Assembly (NCBI GenBank): GCA_964569815.1
Contig: CAZMUN010000013.1
Coordinates: 1-30,758, forward strand
Source: CAZMUN01 sp964569815
GTDB taxonomy: Archaea; Iainarchaeota; Iainarchaeia; Iainarchaeales; GCA-2688035
Reading direction: 5' to 3'
DNA length: 30,758 nucleotides
Within the stretch, counting starts at the first letter, position 1, and every line of letters begins with the position of its first letter. The notes under the pieces are model-generated. The model saw only the letters and a list, made by a program, of their open reading frames with translations, ran no database searches and was not told the DNA's origin. Shown here piece after piece: positions 13,968 through 21,890 of the stretch. A program made the translations under genes and the position numbers.

Positions 13968-15404
13968 ATGGCAAAAGAAAAACAGCAGGGTCTTACGGTT
14001 TCCAAGGAAGCCGATTTTTCCGAGTGGTACAACCAAGTGGTGTTAAAGGCAGAGCTTGCAGACTATGCGCCTGTCCGCGGCTTCATGGTTGTAAGGCCAA
14101 ACGCTTACCTGGTTTGGGAAAAAATTCAAGCCTATTTCAACAAAGCTATCTCAAAAAAAGGCGTGAAAAACGCTTACTTTCCCCTTCTTATCCCAAAAAG
14201 CTTTTTTGAAAAAGAGTCAGAGCATGCAGCTGGCTTTGAGCCAGAGCTGGCTTGGATTGAAAGCTCGGAGAAGGACGTTGACGAAAAGGTTGCAATCAGG
14301 CCCACTTCTGAAACAATAATGTATGCCAGCTATGCCAAATGGATTCGCTCTTGGAGGGATTTGCCTTTCAGGCTAAACCAATGGTGCAATGTTTTGAGGT
14401 GGGAGGTAAAGCAATGCAAGCTTTTTCTCAGGACAAGGGAATTTTTGTGGCAGGAAGGCCACTGCGTTTACGAAACAGAGGAAGCGGCCGAAAAAGAGGC
14501 CCTGTTCTTTTTGAACCAGTACAAAAAGCTCTGTGAGGAACAGCTTTCCATTCCAGTTATTGTTGGCAAAAAAACCGAGGCCGAAAAGTTTGCCGGAGCC
14601 AAGCGAACCTTTACAATAGAGGCTTTAATGCCTGACGGCAAGGCCTTGCAGATGGGCACTTCCCATAACTTGGGCCAGGGGTTTGCCAAAGGCTTTGGAA
14701 TAAGCTTTTTGGACCGCGATGGCAAATCTCAAACGCCTTGGCAGAACAGCTGGGGCTTTTCAACAAGGCTTATTGGCGCGGTTGTAATGGTTCACGGCGA
14801 CAACAAAGGGCTTGTATTGCCGCCCAGCGTTGCTGAAAACAAGCTTGCCGTAGTGCCGATTTTTTTCCAAAAAGACAAGGAAAAGGTTCTGAAAAAGGCT
14901 TCCCAACTTGCGAAAAAGCTTTCAAAGTTTGGCTCTGTTTTAGACGACCGCGACTACTGTTCAGCGGGGTGGAAATTCAACGAATGGGAACTAAAGGGAA
15001 TTCCTTTAAGGCTGGAGCTTGGCCCAAAAGACCTTGCCAAAAAACAGGTTGTCCTTGTAAGGCGTGACACAGGCAAAAAAGAGTTTGTAAAGGAAGCCAA
15101 GGTGCAGGCAAAGGTTAAGAGCGTTTTGGAGGAAATCCAAAAAGACCTTTTTAAAAAAGCCCAAAACTTTTTGAAGGAGAACAGTGTTGAAGCAAAAACC
15201 TGGCCTGAATTCAAGAAAGCTTTGGCTGAAGGAAAGCTTATTCTAATGCCTTTCTGCAATAGGCCTGAATGTGAGGCAGAAATAAAGCAAGAAACCACTG
15301 CCACCAGCCGGTGCATTCCCTTTGGCCAGAAAAAGGCAAAATACAAGTGCATCAAATGCGGCGTGGAAACGGAAACAATGGCCTGGTTTGGAAAAAGCTA
15401 TTAG
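13968..15404 (+). CDS. proS: Proline--tRNA ligase (archaeal/eukaryotic type)
   Basis: 478 residues, class II synthetase. Motif 2 region has IRPTSETIMY (about 108-117), VLRWEVKQCKLFLRTREFLWQEGH; motif 3 region IGAVVMVHGDNKGLVLPP (about 266-283); anticodon-binding domain follows, then the C-terminal zinc-like domain with CNRPEC and CIKCG and a terminal Tyr, typical of the short archaeal form without an editing insert. Two tRNA-Pro genes lie just upstream on the same strand. Weak SD (AAGGGA). The TAG overlaps the convergent GNAT stop. Confidence 0.97.
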   Translation: MAKEKQQGLTVSKEADFSEWYNQVVLKAELADYAPVRGFMVVRPNAYLVWEKIQAYFNKAISKKGVKNAYFPLLIPKSFFEKESEHAAGFEPELAWIESSEKDVDEKVAIRPTSETIMYASYAKWIRSWRDLPFRLNQWCNVLRWEVKQCKLFLRTREFLWQEGHCVYETEEAAEKEALFFLNQYKKLCEEQLSIPVIVGKKTEAEKFAGAKRTFTIEALMPDGKALQMGTSHNLGQGFAKGFGISFLDRDGKSQTPWQNSWGFSTRLIGAVVMVHGDNKGLVLPPSVAENKLAVVPIFFQKDKEKVLKKASQLAKKLSKFGSVLDDRDYCSAGWKFNEWELKGIPLRLELGPKDLAKKQVVLVRRDTGKKEFVKEAKVQAKVKSVLEEIQKDLFKKAQNFLKENSVEAKTWPEFKKALAEGKLILMPFCNRPECEAEIKQETTATSRCIPFGQKKAKYKCIKCGVETETMAWFGKSY

Positions 15405-15871
15405 CCTACATAGCTCAACCGGCTTCCCTTCTCTGGCTCTAAATCGAGCTCCATTTCCTCCACAACCGCATTATCCAAATCACGGCGATACATTCCAATA
15501 AAGCTGAAACCTTTTTCCTTGTACACTTTTTTTGCGGCCTTGTTTTTTTCCTTAACCAGCAAAAGAATCCTGTGCATGCCTTTTTCTTTCAAAAACTTTT
15601 TTGCAAAATCCAAAAGCTTGCCTGCAATTCCCCTGTTCCTAAACTCCTCTTTTACGGTAAGCCCGTTTATTCTTGCAACCTTTCCCTCCAAAAGCTCTAT
15701 TTCTATAAAGCCCAAAAGCTTTCCTTTTTCCGAGGCTTTGAAAAGGAAAATTCTTCCGGTTGAAATCCTTTCCCTTATTTTTTCCACCTTAAAGGAAATG
15801 TAGGGGAATTCGGCTTTGATTAAGGAAATTATTTCCCGAAAATCCTGTTCCTCTATTTTTTCTATCTTCAT
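15401..15871 (-). CDS. GNAT-family N-acetyltransferase (RimI-like)
   Basis: 156 residues from ATG 15871, which overlaps the PIN gene stop as ATGA; an upstream in-frame start exists but would run through the PIN gene end. Acetyl-CoA-binding motif A is LTVKEEFRNRGIAGKLLDFA with the R-x-x-G-x-A loop, followed by ILLLVKEKNKAAKKVYKEKGF (motif B). Resembles protein N-terminal acetyltransferases, but the substrate is unknown. Last gene of the six-gene minus operon. Confidence 0.85.
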   Translation of the reverse strand: MKIEKIEEQDFREIISLIKAEFPYISFKVEKIRERISTGRIFLFKASEKGKLLGFIEIELLEGKVARINGLTVKEEFRNRGIAGKLLDFAKKFLKEKGMHRILLLVKEKNKAAKKVYKEKGFSFIGMYRRDLDNAVVEEMELDLEPEKGSRLSYVG

Positions 15872-16548
15872 TTCATGCCCCGCAAAAAAAGCTTTATTTC
15901 CTTTGCTGAAACCGCGCAACCGGAATACTTGGCTGCAAAAAGCGCTGCCTCCAGGCTTTGTTTTCCCTTTGGAAGCTCTTTTTCAAGCAATCCAAGTTCT
16001 GATGCCAGCGCAATCAACTCAACGCTTCTAACAATTGAAAGGCCCTTAAACATTCCCTGAATTTTTTCAACGTTTGCCTTATCCAGCCTTATTTCAGCCT
16101 TTTTTCTTTTCTCCATAATGGCTTCAAGGTCTGCAGGGTTTTCCAAAATCATTCTTGTTGTCCTTTCATCCACAGCCAGTGCCCTGGCCTGAAGCTCTTT
16201 CACCAAAGCCAGGGCCTCTATTTCGCCTTTCTGCAAAAGCCTCACAGGCCTTTCTCTTATAAAAAAACAGTTGTTTGAAGCAAGCTCTATTTCCCTAAAA
16301 AGGCCACCGTCTTTCACCTGCTGCACTTTGAACCAGCCTGAATCAATCGCCTTTTTCAATCTCACTGCATTTAGCTCAAACCTCTTTATGGAAATAGGCC
16401 TTTGGACTGCCTCATAAAAAACCGCCTGCGGTATGATGAATTCGACTCCAAGCTTTTCCTTTAGCCCGCCAAGAATGTTTATAAGGCAGGTCTGGCTTAC
16501 CGAAATCAAGGAAGATGTATCAAAAACAATTTTATCCAACTCAATCAC
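15868..16548 (-). CDS. PIN-domain ribonuclease-like protein with C-terminal helical extension
   Basis: 226 residues from GTG 16548, which overlaps the upstream stop as GTGA. PIN acidic residues are in place: Asp10 (VFDTSSLIS), Glu46 (PQAVFYEAVQ), Glu109 or Glu111 (GEIEALAL) and Asp127 (LAVDERTTRM). Residues about 145-226 form an extra helical region not found in small VapC toxins (about 130 aa). Could be a toxin-like nuclease, or an RNA-processing PIN protein; the fixed, overlapping partner upstream (184-aa helical protein) could be its antitoxin or cofactor. Function not proven. Confidence 0.75.
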   Translation of the reverse strand: MIELDKIVFDTSSLISVSQTCLINILGGLKEKLGVEFIIPQAVFYEAVQRPISIKRFELNAVRLKKAIDSGWFKVQQVKDGGLFREIELASNNCFFIRERPVRLLQKGEIEALALVKELQARALAVDERTTRMILENPADLEAIMEKRKKAEIRLDKANVEKIQGMFKGLSIVRSVELIALASELGLLEKELPKGKQSLEAALFAAKYSGCAVSAKEIKLFLRGMK

Positions 16549-17099
16549 TTCAGGTTTTTCTTCAAGTTTTTCAGCCTTTGGCTAATGCCGGTTTTAACTG
16601 CTTCCCTGTCCGCAATCTTGGTTACACCAATGTAGCGCAAAACCTGCTTTTTGTCAGCACTGGTCAAGGCAGCCGCCTGCCCCAAGCCAAGCCCAAGGCT
16701 GTAAGCAGTGCTTGCATACTTTACCTTTGCCTTCTCCAAAAGGTTTTGCGCGTAATGCCCAAGGCTTTTGTCAGTGACCCTAATGGACTCAATAACCGCA
16801 TCCAAATTTTTTCCAAATCCAAGCATGTCTTCCTTTTCAACTGACTCCAAAGCCTTTTTCAAGTCAAACAAAATGTCATGCTTTATGTCCGGCCATCGGC
16901 CGTGCCTCACAATATGCTGCTTGCTGCTCATCTTATACAAGCAGTATCCTACAAGGGAAAGCTTTGCAAGCCGCCTGTTGCTTGAAAGCGCGGCCTCTTC
17001 AATGGCCTTGTTTGCAGCCTCCTTCATTGCAAGAATGTCTGCCCTTTTAAAAGCATCAATCGTGCGCCTAAGAAACACCCTTAGCTCTTTTTTCTCCAC
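16545..17099 (-). CDS. Unknown helical protein upstream of the PIN gene
   Basis: 184 residues from GTG 17099, basic and almost wholly helical by eye, with an Arg/Lys-rich C-terminus (SQRLKNLKKNLK). I do not recognise a family. A conserved-looking phrase YIGVTKIADREAV lies near 156-168. Its stop overlaps the PIN gene start as GTGA, which implies translational coupling and perhaps a complex. No HTH or RHH motif typical of an antitoxin is evident. Confidence 0.65.
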   Translation of the reverse strand: MEKKELRVFLRRTIDAFKRADILAMKEAANKAIEEAALSSNRRLAKLSLVGYCLYKMSSKQHIVRHGRWPDIKHDILFDLKKALESVEKEDMLGFGKNLDAVIESIRVTDKSLGHYAQNLLEKAKVKYASTAYSLGLGLGQAAALTSADKKQVLRYIGVTKIADREAVKTGISQRLKNLKKNLK

Positions 17100-17135
17100 A
17101 AAAAATTCCCCAATAAAAAGAGGAAAACCCAGTAT

Positions 17136-17591
17136 TTAATCCTTTGCACCACTTTCCAGAAATTTGGCAATTGCCGCCTTTGCCTCTTCTCGACCCAAAT
17201 AAGAACGGCACTCTATTCTTGGGCCAACAAATTTTGAGCCCTGTTTCCCTTGAACGTAACCAGAAACATTTTTCTCAAATCCTTTCTTGAAAAGGCACAA
17301 AACAGGCTTGCCCAAATGAAGCAAGTCGCTTATTTCTGCTCCAACGCCAAGGCTTGGATTGCTTATCTCAAAAATTCCTGCCTCGCTTTCCCTAAGCCAA
17401 GCATAGTCGCGGTCGTGTATTGCCGTGTTCAAACTCTTTCTCTCGGCTTCAACAATCCCCCTTTGAACAGTGTGCTTTGAAGCAAGCTCATGCCCCAGCC
17501 CTTCAATTGCCTTCACCAGCTCTGCCAGTTCTGCCTCGGAAACGTTTTCCCGACCCGGCCTCATCGCACACCCAAAGTAAATCTTAACCAT
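17136..17591 (-). CDS. Nucleoside 2-deoxyribosyltransferase-like / DNPH1-like N-hydrolase
   Basis: 151 residues. N-terminal KIYFGCAMRPGRE (3-15) is the nucleotide-binding loop; IHDRDYAWLRESEAGIFEIS (58-77) and NPSLGVGAEI (78-87, with Glu86 the likely nucleophile) match the DNPH1/Rcl group, which cleaves deoxynucleoside 5'-monophosphates and can clean the nucleotide pool. The usual Asp in the WL-x-x-x-D position is Glu here. SD GAGGTG overlaps the upstream stop, 9 nt away. Confidence 0.8.
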   Translation of the reverse strand: MVKIYFGCAMRPGRENVSEAELAELVKAIEGLGHELASKHTVQRGIVEAERKSLNTAIHDRDYAWLRESEAGIFEISNPSLGVGAEISDLLHLGKPVLCLFKKGFEKNVSGYVQGKQGSKFVGPRIECRSYLGREEAKAAIAKFLESGAKD

Positions 17592-17600
17592 TTGAACACC

Positions 17601-18017
17601 TCATGCAGCAGGCTTTTGGCCTTGCTGCATTTCCTGGTAGTGGCCAAGCATTTCTTTCATGACCTCTTCCAAAGGCCTTCTTTCAAGGTTTCTCAGCAAA
17701 GCACGCCTGTCAGGGTTTGTGGCCTCAACAAGCTGCTGCATCTGCACAAGGTCTTGAACCATCCTCTCGCCTAGGTCGCGAAACCTTACGCCCTGCTGCC
17801 TCAGCCTGTCAAAGTGCTCCCTTAAGCGCCTTGAAAAAACGTTTCTTACCTCGGCCTGGTTTCCAGGGCCAACCATTTCCAGCATTATCCTGTTTCCAAC
17901 GCTTCCAATCTGCCTTTTTGTGGCCTTGGTAACCAAAAACATTGCCTTGCCCTGCATGGCCTTCAAAAGCTTCCGCTGGCTTTTCGGCTTTACCCTGAAC
18001 CATGCGCTTGGAGGCAT
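17601..18017 (-). CDS. Unknown basic, Arg/Gln-rich helical protein
   Basis: 138 residues, rich in Arg, Gln and Met, with an amphipathic helical C-terminal half (LREHFDRLRQQGVRFRDLGE and later). A weak SD GGTGAT precedes ATG 18017. Likely a cytoplasmic, perhaps RNA-binding protein by charge only. It sits between trmJ and the DNPH1-like gene. Confidence 0.6.
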   Translation of the reverse strand: MPPSAWFRVKPKSQRKLLKAMQGKAMFLVTKATKRQIGSVGNRIMLEMVGPGNQAEVRNVFSRRLREHFDRLRQQGVRFRDLGERMVQDLVQMQQLVEATNPDRRALLRNLERRPLEEVMKEMLGHYQEMQQGQKPAA

Positions 18018-18053
18018 TCAATCACCACTAAGAAAACCTGTTTTTCCTTGTTA

Positions 18054-18758
18054 TTAAGCCTTGCCCTTTTTTGGTTTTTCTGCCTTAAGCCTTTTCCCAG
18101 CTTTTCCAAAAAACGCGACCAGGGCCCGGCACTCTTTTTCTGAAAGCCTTGCCCTCGAAGTCAAGGCCCGAAAAGCAGCATAGACCCTTTTCGGGTTGTC
18201 AATGCCTGGCACAAGCTCCAAATCTTCTTTGAAAAATTGCAGCATTCTCTTCCTTGTTTCAGGCCCTGCATCAAACACCGTGTCTTTTCCCCCAGCCTGA
18301 AAAAAGCCAGTTAGCAAAACGGCAACCGCGTGACTCAGATTCAGCACAGGGTAAGCCTTTGAAGCAGGAATTGTAACAACAAAATCGCATTTTGCTATTT
18401 CCTCATTGCTTAAACCGCTTGGTTCCGAGCCAAAAACAAAAGCAATCTTTGCCCTGCTTTTGCCAAACCTTTTCACCAACTCAGGCAAAGGCATTGCCTT
18501 CCTTTCCCTGCCCTTTCTTGCAGAAGTCGCAACAGAGTAAGCGCATCCCTCCAAAGCCTGCTCCAGGGAACCACAGATTTTTGAGTTCTCCAAAACCTGC
18601 CTGCCGTGCATTGCCCTGCTTACAGCCTTTTCCCCCAAAACACTGCATTCAGGCTCAACCAAAAAAAGCTCCTTAACACCAAAATTTGCACAAGCCCTTG
18701 CCACAAGCCCTATGTTTTCCCCGTAAAGGGGCTTTACCAGCACAATTCTTGCCTGCAA
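18054..18758 (-). CDS. trmJ: SPOUT tRNA 2'-O-methyltransferase, TrmJ type
   Basis: 234 residues, TTG start at 18758. TrmJ uses SAM to methylate the ribose at tRNA position 32. Seen: RIVLVKPLYGENIGLVARA (4-22) with NFG, FVFGSEPSGLSNEE (about 117-130) and VTIPASKAYPVLNLSHAVAV (about 137-156), the trefoil-knot motifs; a C-terminal helical part (LTSRARLSEKECRAL) typical of TrmJ. Lead gene of the operon; promoter probably CTATAAAA at 18789-18799. Of interest because its site lies next to the odd base 33 in tRNA-Pro(GGG). Confidence 0.88.
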   Translation of the reverse strand: MQARIVLVKPLYGENIGLVARACANFGVKELFLVEPECSVLGEKAVSRAMHGRQVLENSKICGSLEQALEGCAYSVATSARKGRERKAMPLPELVKRFGKSRAKIAFVFGSEPSGLSNEEIAKCDFVVTIPASKAYPVLNLSHAVAVLLTGFFQAGGKDTVFDAGPETRKRMLQFFKEDLELVPGIDNPKRVYAAFRALTSRARLSEKECRALVAFFGKAGKRLKAEKPKKGKA

Positions 18759-18772
18759 AATTCACCAAAACC

Positions 18773-18799
18773 TTAATATATTCTCATTGTTTTTATAGT
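18773..18799. promoter_or_regulatory. Divergent promoter region trmJ / surface-protein gene
   Basis: TTAATATATT (18773-18782) is centred 28 nt before ATG 18806 on the plus strand; GTTTTTATAGT (18789-18799, read as CTATAAAA on minus) suits trmJ with a leader of about 10 nt. The two TATA elements cross over, so the two genes may compete for polymerase. Confidence 0.45.
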
Positions 18800-18805
18800 A
18801 TTCAG

Positions 18806-20110
18806 ATGTCCAAAAGGTTTTTTTTAGTTCTTTGTTTGGCCCTTTTTGCACCCTTTACATGGGCCATAAGCGGCCAGGAGGCCGTGGATTTTGCCACAAA
18901 ACAAAACAACTTCGTTTACGGAAACGAAACCGTAACCATTTACCCAAACACCCGCATTGAAACCAACAGCAAAGAATACTGGGTTTTAACGGTTTTAAGC
19001 GGAAACACCCTAAGCGGCTTCATTCCAGTCAGGGACCGCAACCCGCAATTGCCTGACTCAGCCATAGAAAGGCGTGCCCTCATAAAAACAGCATATGTTC
19101 TGCGATACCAACGGCAGCTTAACGAAAACAGCAGCAAGCAGGGCATCTGGCTTTTTGATGCATCAAACGTCAACTTTTTCTCAAACCTCAGCCAGGACCT
19201 AAAAAAAGAAAAAATAGATCTGACAACACTGGAAACGGGCCTTGACGGCTTTCCAAGCCTGCAAAACCAGGCAGAAGACCTTCGCGGCCAAATGGATGGC
19301 ATGTACCCTTTGGCCAAAGACATAAGTGACGCCATTCTCAAGACCACACGCTTTGAAAACGAGTTTGTGGCAGAGCCTGACACAAACTCTTTAACAGACT
19401 TTAAAAACAATTTTTTGGATGCATTTGACCTGGTTTCGGAATTGGAGCAGAAAAAGTTTGCCTATGACGCTGATTTGGATACCTTGCTTCAGGCCATTGC
19501 CTTAACCGACCTGTCCATTGAAACAAAGCAGGGCTTCAACAGTTTGGCAACAATACCGACAAGCCTAAAGCAGTTCACTTCAAAGGCCCAGTTTGCAGTT
19601 GGTCTCGAAGAACAGCTTGTCTCAATTTTTGGCAACGCTTCCGTAAACGCGGAAAACTTTGTGGCAGACCTTTTGACAAGGGAGAAGCGGAACAGGGCCC
19701 ACAAGGCCATCTATGGCGTTGATGCCGAAATAATGGAATCCGTTGGCCTAAACAACCTTAACGCACTAATGGAATACGTTTTGGGTGAAGAGAACTATTA
19801 CGGCTGGGAAAAAGAAGGAGAACTTGCCAACGCCAAAGAAAACTGGGAAAAAACCCAATCCTTTTACAATGCTGGGTCCTTTGATTCAGCCGAACACTAT
19901 GCAGTCAAAGCCAAAAGGTCGGCCCTAAAGGTTTTTGAAGGCGGGCAAACAGAGACAGAGCCTGTTGTTGACACAAGCCTTCTCTTCAACGGATTAATCT
20001 TTTTAATAGTTGCAGTCATAGTCCTTTATGCTTTGAGGAACAGGAAAAAAATCATGAGCCTTGTTTCCCCAAGCGAGGACGAGGAAGAGGTTGAAATAAA
20101 TGGGTTTTAA
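18806..20110 (+). CDS. Secreted protein with C-terminal membrane anchor, function unknown
   Basis: 434 residues from ATG 18806; longer upstream frames lack support because the TATA box is 28 nt from this ATG. Signal peptide 1-20 (FFLVLCLALFAPFTWA). Large outside region, mostly helical with Asn-Xaa-Ser/Thr sites, a membrane span near 395-415 (LLFNGLIFLIVAVIVLYAL) and an acidic cytoplasmic tail (SEDEEEVEINGF). No family recognised. The next gene starts 11 nt before its stop and shares the same topology, so the two products probably work together at the cell surface. Confidence 0.8.
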   Translation: MSKRFFLVLCLALFAPFTWAISGQEAVDFATKQNNFVYGNETVTIYPNTRIETNSKEYWVLTVLSGNTLSGFIPVRDRNPQLPDSAIERRALIKTAYVLRYQRQLNENSSKQGIWLFDASNVNFFSNLSQDLKKEKIDLTTLETGLDGFPSLQNQAEDLRGQMDGMYPLAKDISDAILKTTRFENEFVAEPDTNSLTDFKNNFLDAFDLVSELEQKKFAYDADLDTLLQAIALTDLSIETKQGFNSLATIPTSLKQFTSKAQFAVGLEEQLVSIFGNASVNAENFVADLLTREKRNRAHKAIYGVDAEIMESVGLNNLNALMEYVLGEENYYGWEKEGELANAKENWEKTQSFYNAGSFDSAEHYAVKAKRSALKVFEGGQTETEPVVDTSLLFNGLIFLIVAVIVLYALRNRKKIMSLVSPSEDEEEVEINGF

Positions 20111-20987
20111 GGCCTTCACGGTTCTAATTTTGTTGCTGTTTTTTTGTGCAAACGCGCCTGCAGCCCTCTTGGTTGACGTTTCGCCAAAAGACCCTTCAAG
20201 GCAAACCCTGTCGCTTTACCAAAACGAGTCCGCAGACTATAAGGTAACCGTTTACAACAACAGCCCTGAAGAGGTTCGCAACATTCTGATAAAGGCCAAC
20301 ACTGCCCCAGGCCTGATGATTGTTGAAAACGGGGTGGAAAAAGACCTTGTTACAACCGTTGTGGAATCGATTCAGCCCAATTCAAGCGAAACCGTTCTGG
20401 TTACGCTGAGGCCAATTGAACTAACAACCAAAAAAATGTTCCTCTACGTGGAATATGGCTTAAGCGAATACACTCATTTGAACGCCACCTATCTCATGGT
20501 TCTTGAAAGCCCCTTGGCCATAAACACAAGCCTTTCAAGCACTGCCCTTGACCTGCAGGACAGAGGAAAGGTCAAGCTTTCCTTCAAAAACCGCGGTTTT
20601 GAACCAGTGAGAAACATTAAAGCAGACCTTATAGCCTTGAAAGGGCTTGAAGCATTGAATGGTTCTGTGGAACTGGCCCAGCTTCAGCCAGGCGAAGGAT
20701 ACGAAGCAAAAGAGTTCGTTTTCAGGCCAGAGCTAACCGCTTCTGGAAAGCAAACCCTTGTAATGCAGGTTTCCTTTGAAGACAGCTTGGGAAAGCATGT
20801 TGTCGAAAAAAGCCTTCAGGTTGAAATCCAAAGCAGGCAGACAATACTTTACGCAATAATCGTAATCATAGTGCTTCTTGTCGTAGTGGCCTTCTTTTCG
20901 AGAAAAAAGGAGCCGGATTCAGTGAAAAACCTTGAAAAGCCGATTGTAGAGGAAATAGATGGAAAAAAGGCAACAAAGGAAAAATAG
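20100..20987 (+). CDS. Surface protein with CARDB/COG1361-like Ig folds and C-terminal anchor
   Basis: 295 residues. Signal peptide 1-21 (ending ANAPAA), two beta-sandwich domains about 25-130 and 135-245 with the CARDB-type phrases DYKVTVYNNSPEEVRNILI and KVKLSFKNRGFEPVRNI, a membrane span about 250-270 (LYAIIVIIVLLVVVAFF) and a basic then acidic tail. Overlaps the upstream gene by 11 nt, with an AGAGG SD at 20086-20090. Likely an adhesin or S-layer-linked protein; function unproven. Its TAG directly abuts the convergent stop of the GTPase gene. Confidence 0.8.
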   Translation: MGFKAFTVLILLLFFCANAPAALLVDVSPKDPSRQTLSLYQNESADYKVTVYNNSPEEVRNILIKANTAPGLMIVENGVEKDLVTTVVESIQPNSSETVLVTLRPIELTTKKMFLYVEYGLSEYTHLNATYLMVLESPLAINTSLSSTALDLQDRGKVKLSFKNRGFEPVRNIKADLIALKGLEALNGSVELAQLQPGEGYEAKEFVFRPELTASGKQTLVMQVSFEDSLGKHVVEKSLQVEIQSRQTILYAIIVIIVLLVVVAFFSRKKEPDSVKNLEKPIVEEIDGKKATKEK

Positions 20988-21881
20988 TCAGGCAAAAATC
21001 TCCAAAAGGTCCCTGTTTTTCAGCTCGTAGTCCTTTGAAACCCGCTGGCCTGGAAACCTTCCAGAGCCCCAAATTCTTGCAAAACGAAGGTTTTTTTCAA
21101 AATCCTTGTGCAAGTGCCTTGCCGCGTCCTTTACAGTTGAATGCAATGGAAGACCCAAAGGCTCTTTCAAGTCTGCCTTTGTTCCAGGCTTTTTTGTGTA
21201 CACCAGGATTTTGTCAAGAAGCTGGAAAATTTTTTCCCTAAGCTTTTCCAAATCCTGTTCTTGAAACGCGTTTACCGAAATCGCTTTCTTGTAGGCCATT
21301 GGAGGCCTTCTTTTGTTCAAAGAGATGCCGCTTGAAGCAAGCTCTCTTTCAACCACTTCCCGGTTTTTCCTGTTTTTTGCGACAACAACCAGTGCGTCAG
21401 CGTTTCTCGCAATTGAAAGAATTTCCGGGCCTGATGCCTTGCCTGCACTGCTTCCCTCCACTATTCCGGGCAATTCAACCAGCTGAACCTTTCCCCCAAA
21501 GTAGTCCATCATTCCAATTGCCGGCTTTTTGGTGGTAAAAGGGTATGGTGCAACCTTTGTTTTAACGCCTGTAAGCAGGTTAAGCAGGGTGCTTTTCCCT
21601 GAATTCGGCATTCCCATTAACGCAACCTGGCCAATGCCCTCCTTTTTTATTCCAAGGCCCTCCCTTTGCCCCTTTTTCTTCGCCTGCTTTTTCTTTTTTT
21701 CCATTTCCCTTTTCAGGGCCGCGATTTTCTTGCTTATGTCTCTGCGCAGGTTTTCGCCGCCCTTGTGGGCCGGGGCAGTGCTCTGCATTTTAAGCAAGGC
21801 TGCAAGCTTTGCCTCTGCCGAGTTGGCCTGATGGTATTCTTCTACCGCCTTTTCATATTCGTATGAAACATTTGCCGGCAT
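20988..21881 (-). CDS. DRG/Obg-family GTPase with TGS domain, short form lacking the NKxD motif
   Basis: 297 residues from ATG 21881 (a GTG at 21890 is possible). N-terminal helical region with STAPAHKGGENLRRD, G1 GMPNSGKST (90-98), the DRG hallmark TKVAPYPFTTKKPAIGMM, G3-like VELPGIVEG (135-143), ERELASSGISLNKRRPP, then G5-like ISVNAF, and a C-terminal TGS domain (about 225-297, VYTKKPG, DAARHLHKDFEKNLRFARIWG, GQRVS). The usual DRG is about 360 residues: roughly 60 residues between LNKRRPP and the G5 region, which normally carry the G4 NKxD, are missing. DRGs bind ribosomes and act in translation. Last gene of the operon. Confidence 0.88.
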   Translation of the reverse strand: MPANVSYEYEKAVEEYHQANSAEAKLAALLKMQSTAPAHKGGENLRRDISKKIAALKREMEKKKKQAKKKGQREGLGIKKEGIGQVALMGMPNSGKSTLLNLLTGVKTKVAPYPFTTKKPAIGMMDYFGGKVQLVELPGIVEGSSAGKASGPEILSIARNADALVVVAKNRKNREVVERELASSGISLNKRRPPMAYKKAISVNAFQEQDLEKLREKIFQLLDKILVYTKKPGTKADLKEPLGLPLHSTVKDAARHLHKDFEKNLRFARIWGSGRFPGQRVSKDYELKNRDLLEIFA

Positions 21882-21890
21882 AAAAAACAC

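Noticed and set aside
13404..15355. Antisense ORFs opposite gpgS and proS
   Set aside because: Shadow frames of well-identified conserved genes, without start signals.
15872..15919. Upstream start for the GNAT gene
   Set aside because: Would overlap the PIN gene by more than 50 nt; the ATGA overlap at 15871 fits operon style and the family start.
18686..18805. Upstream extension of the 434-aa surface protein
   Set aside because: It would run through the promoter and trmJ 5' end; a signal peptide begins exactly at ATG 18806, 28 nt after a TATA box.
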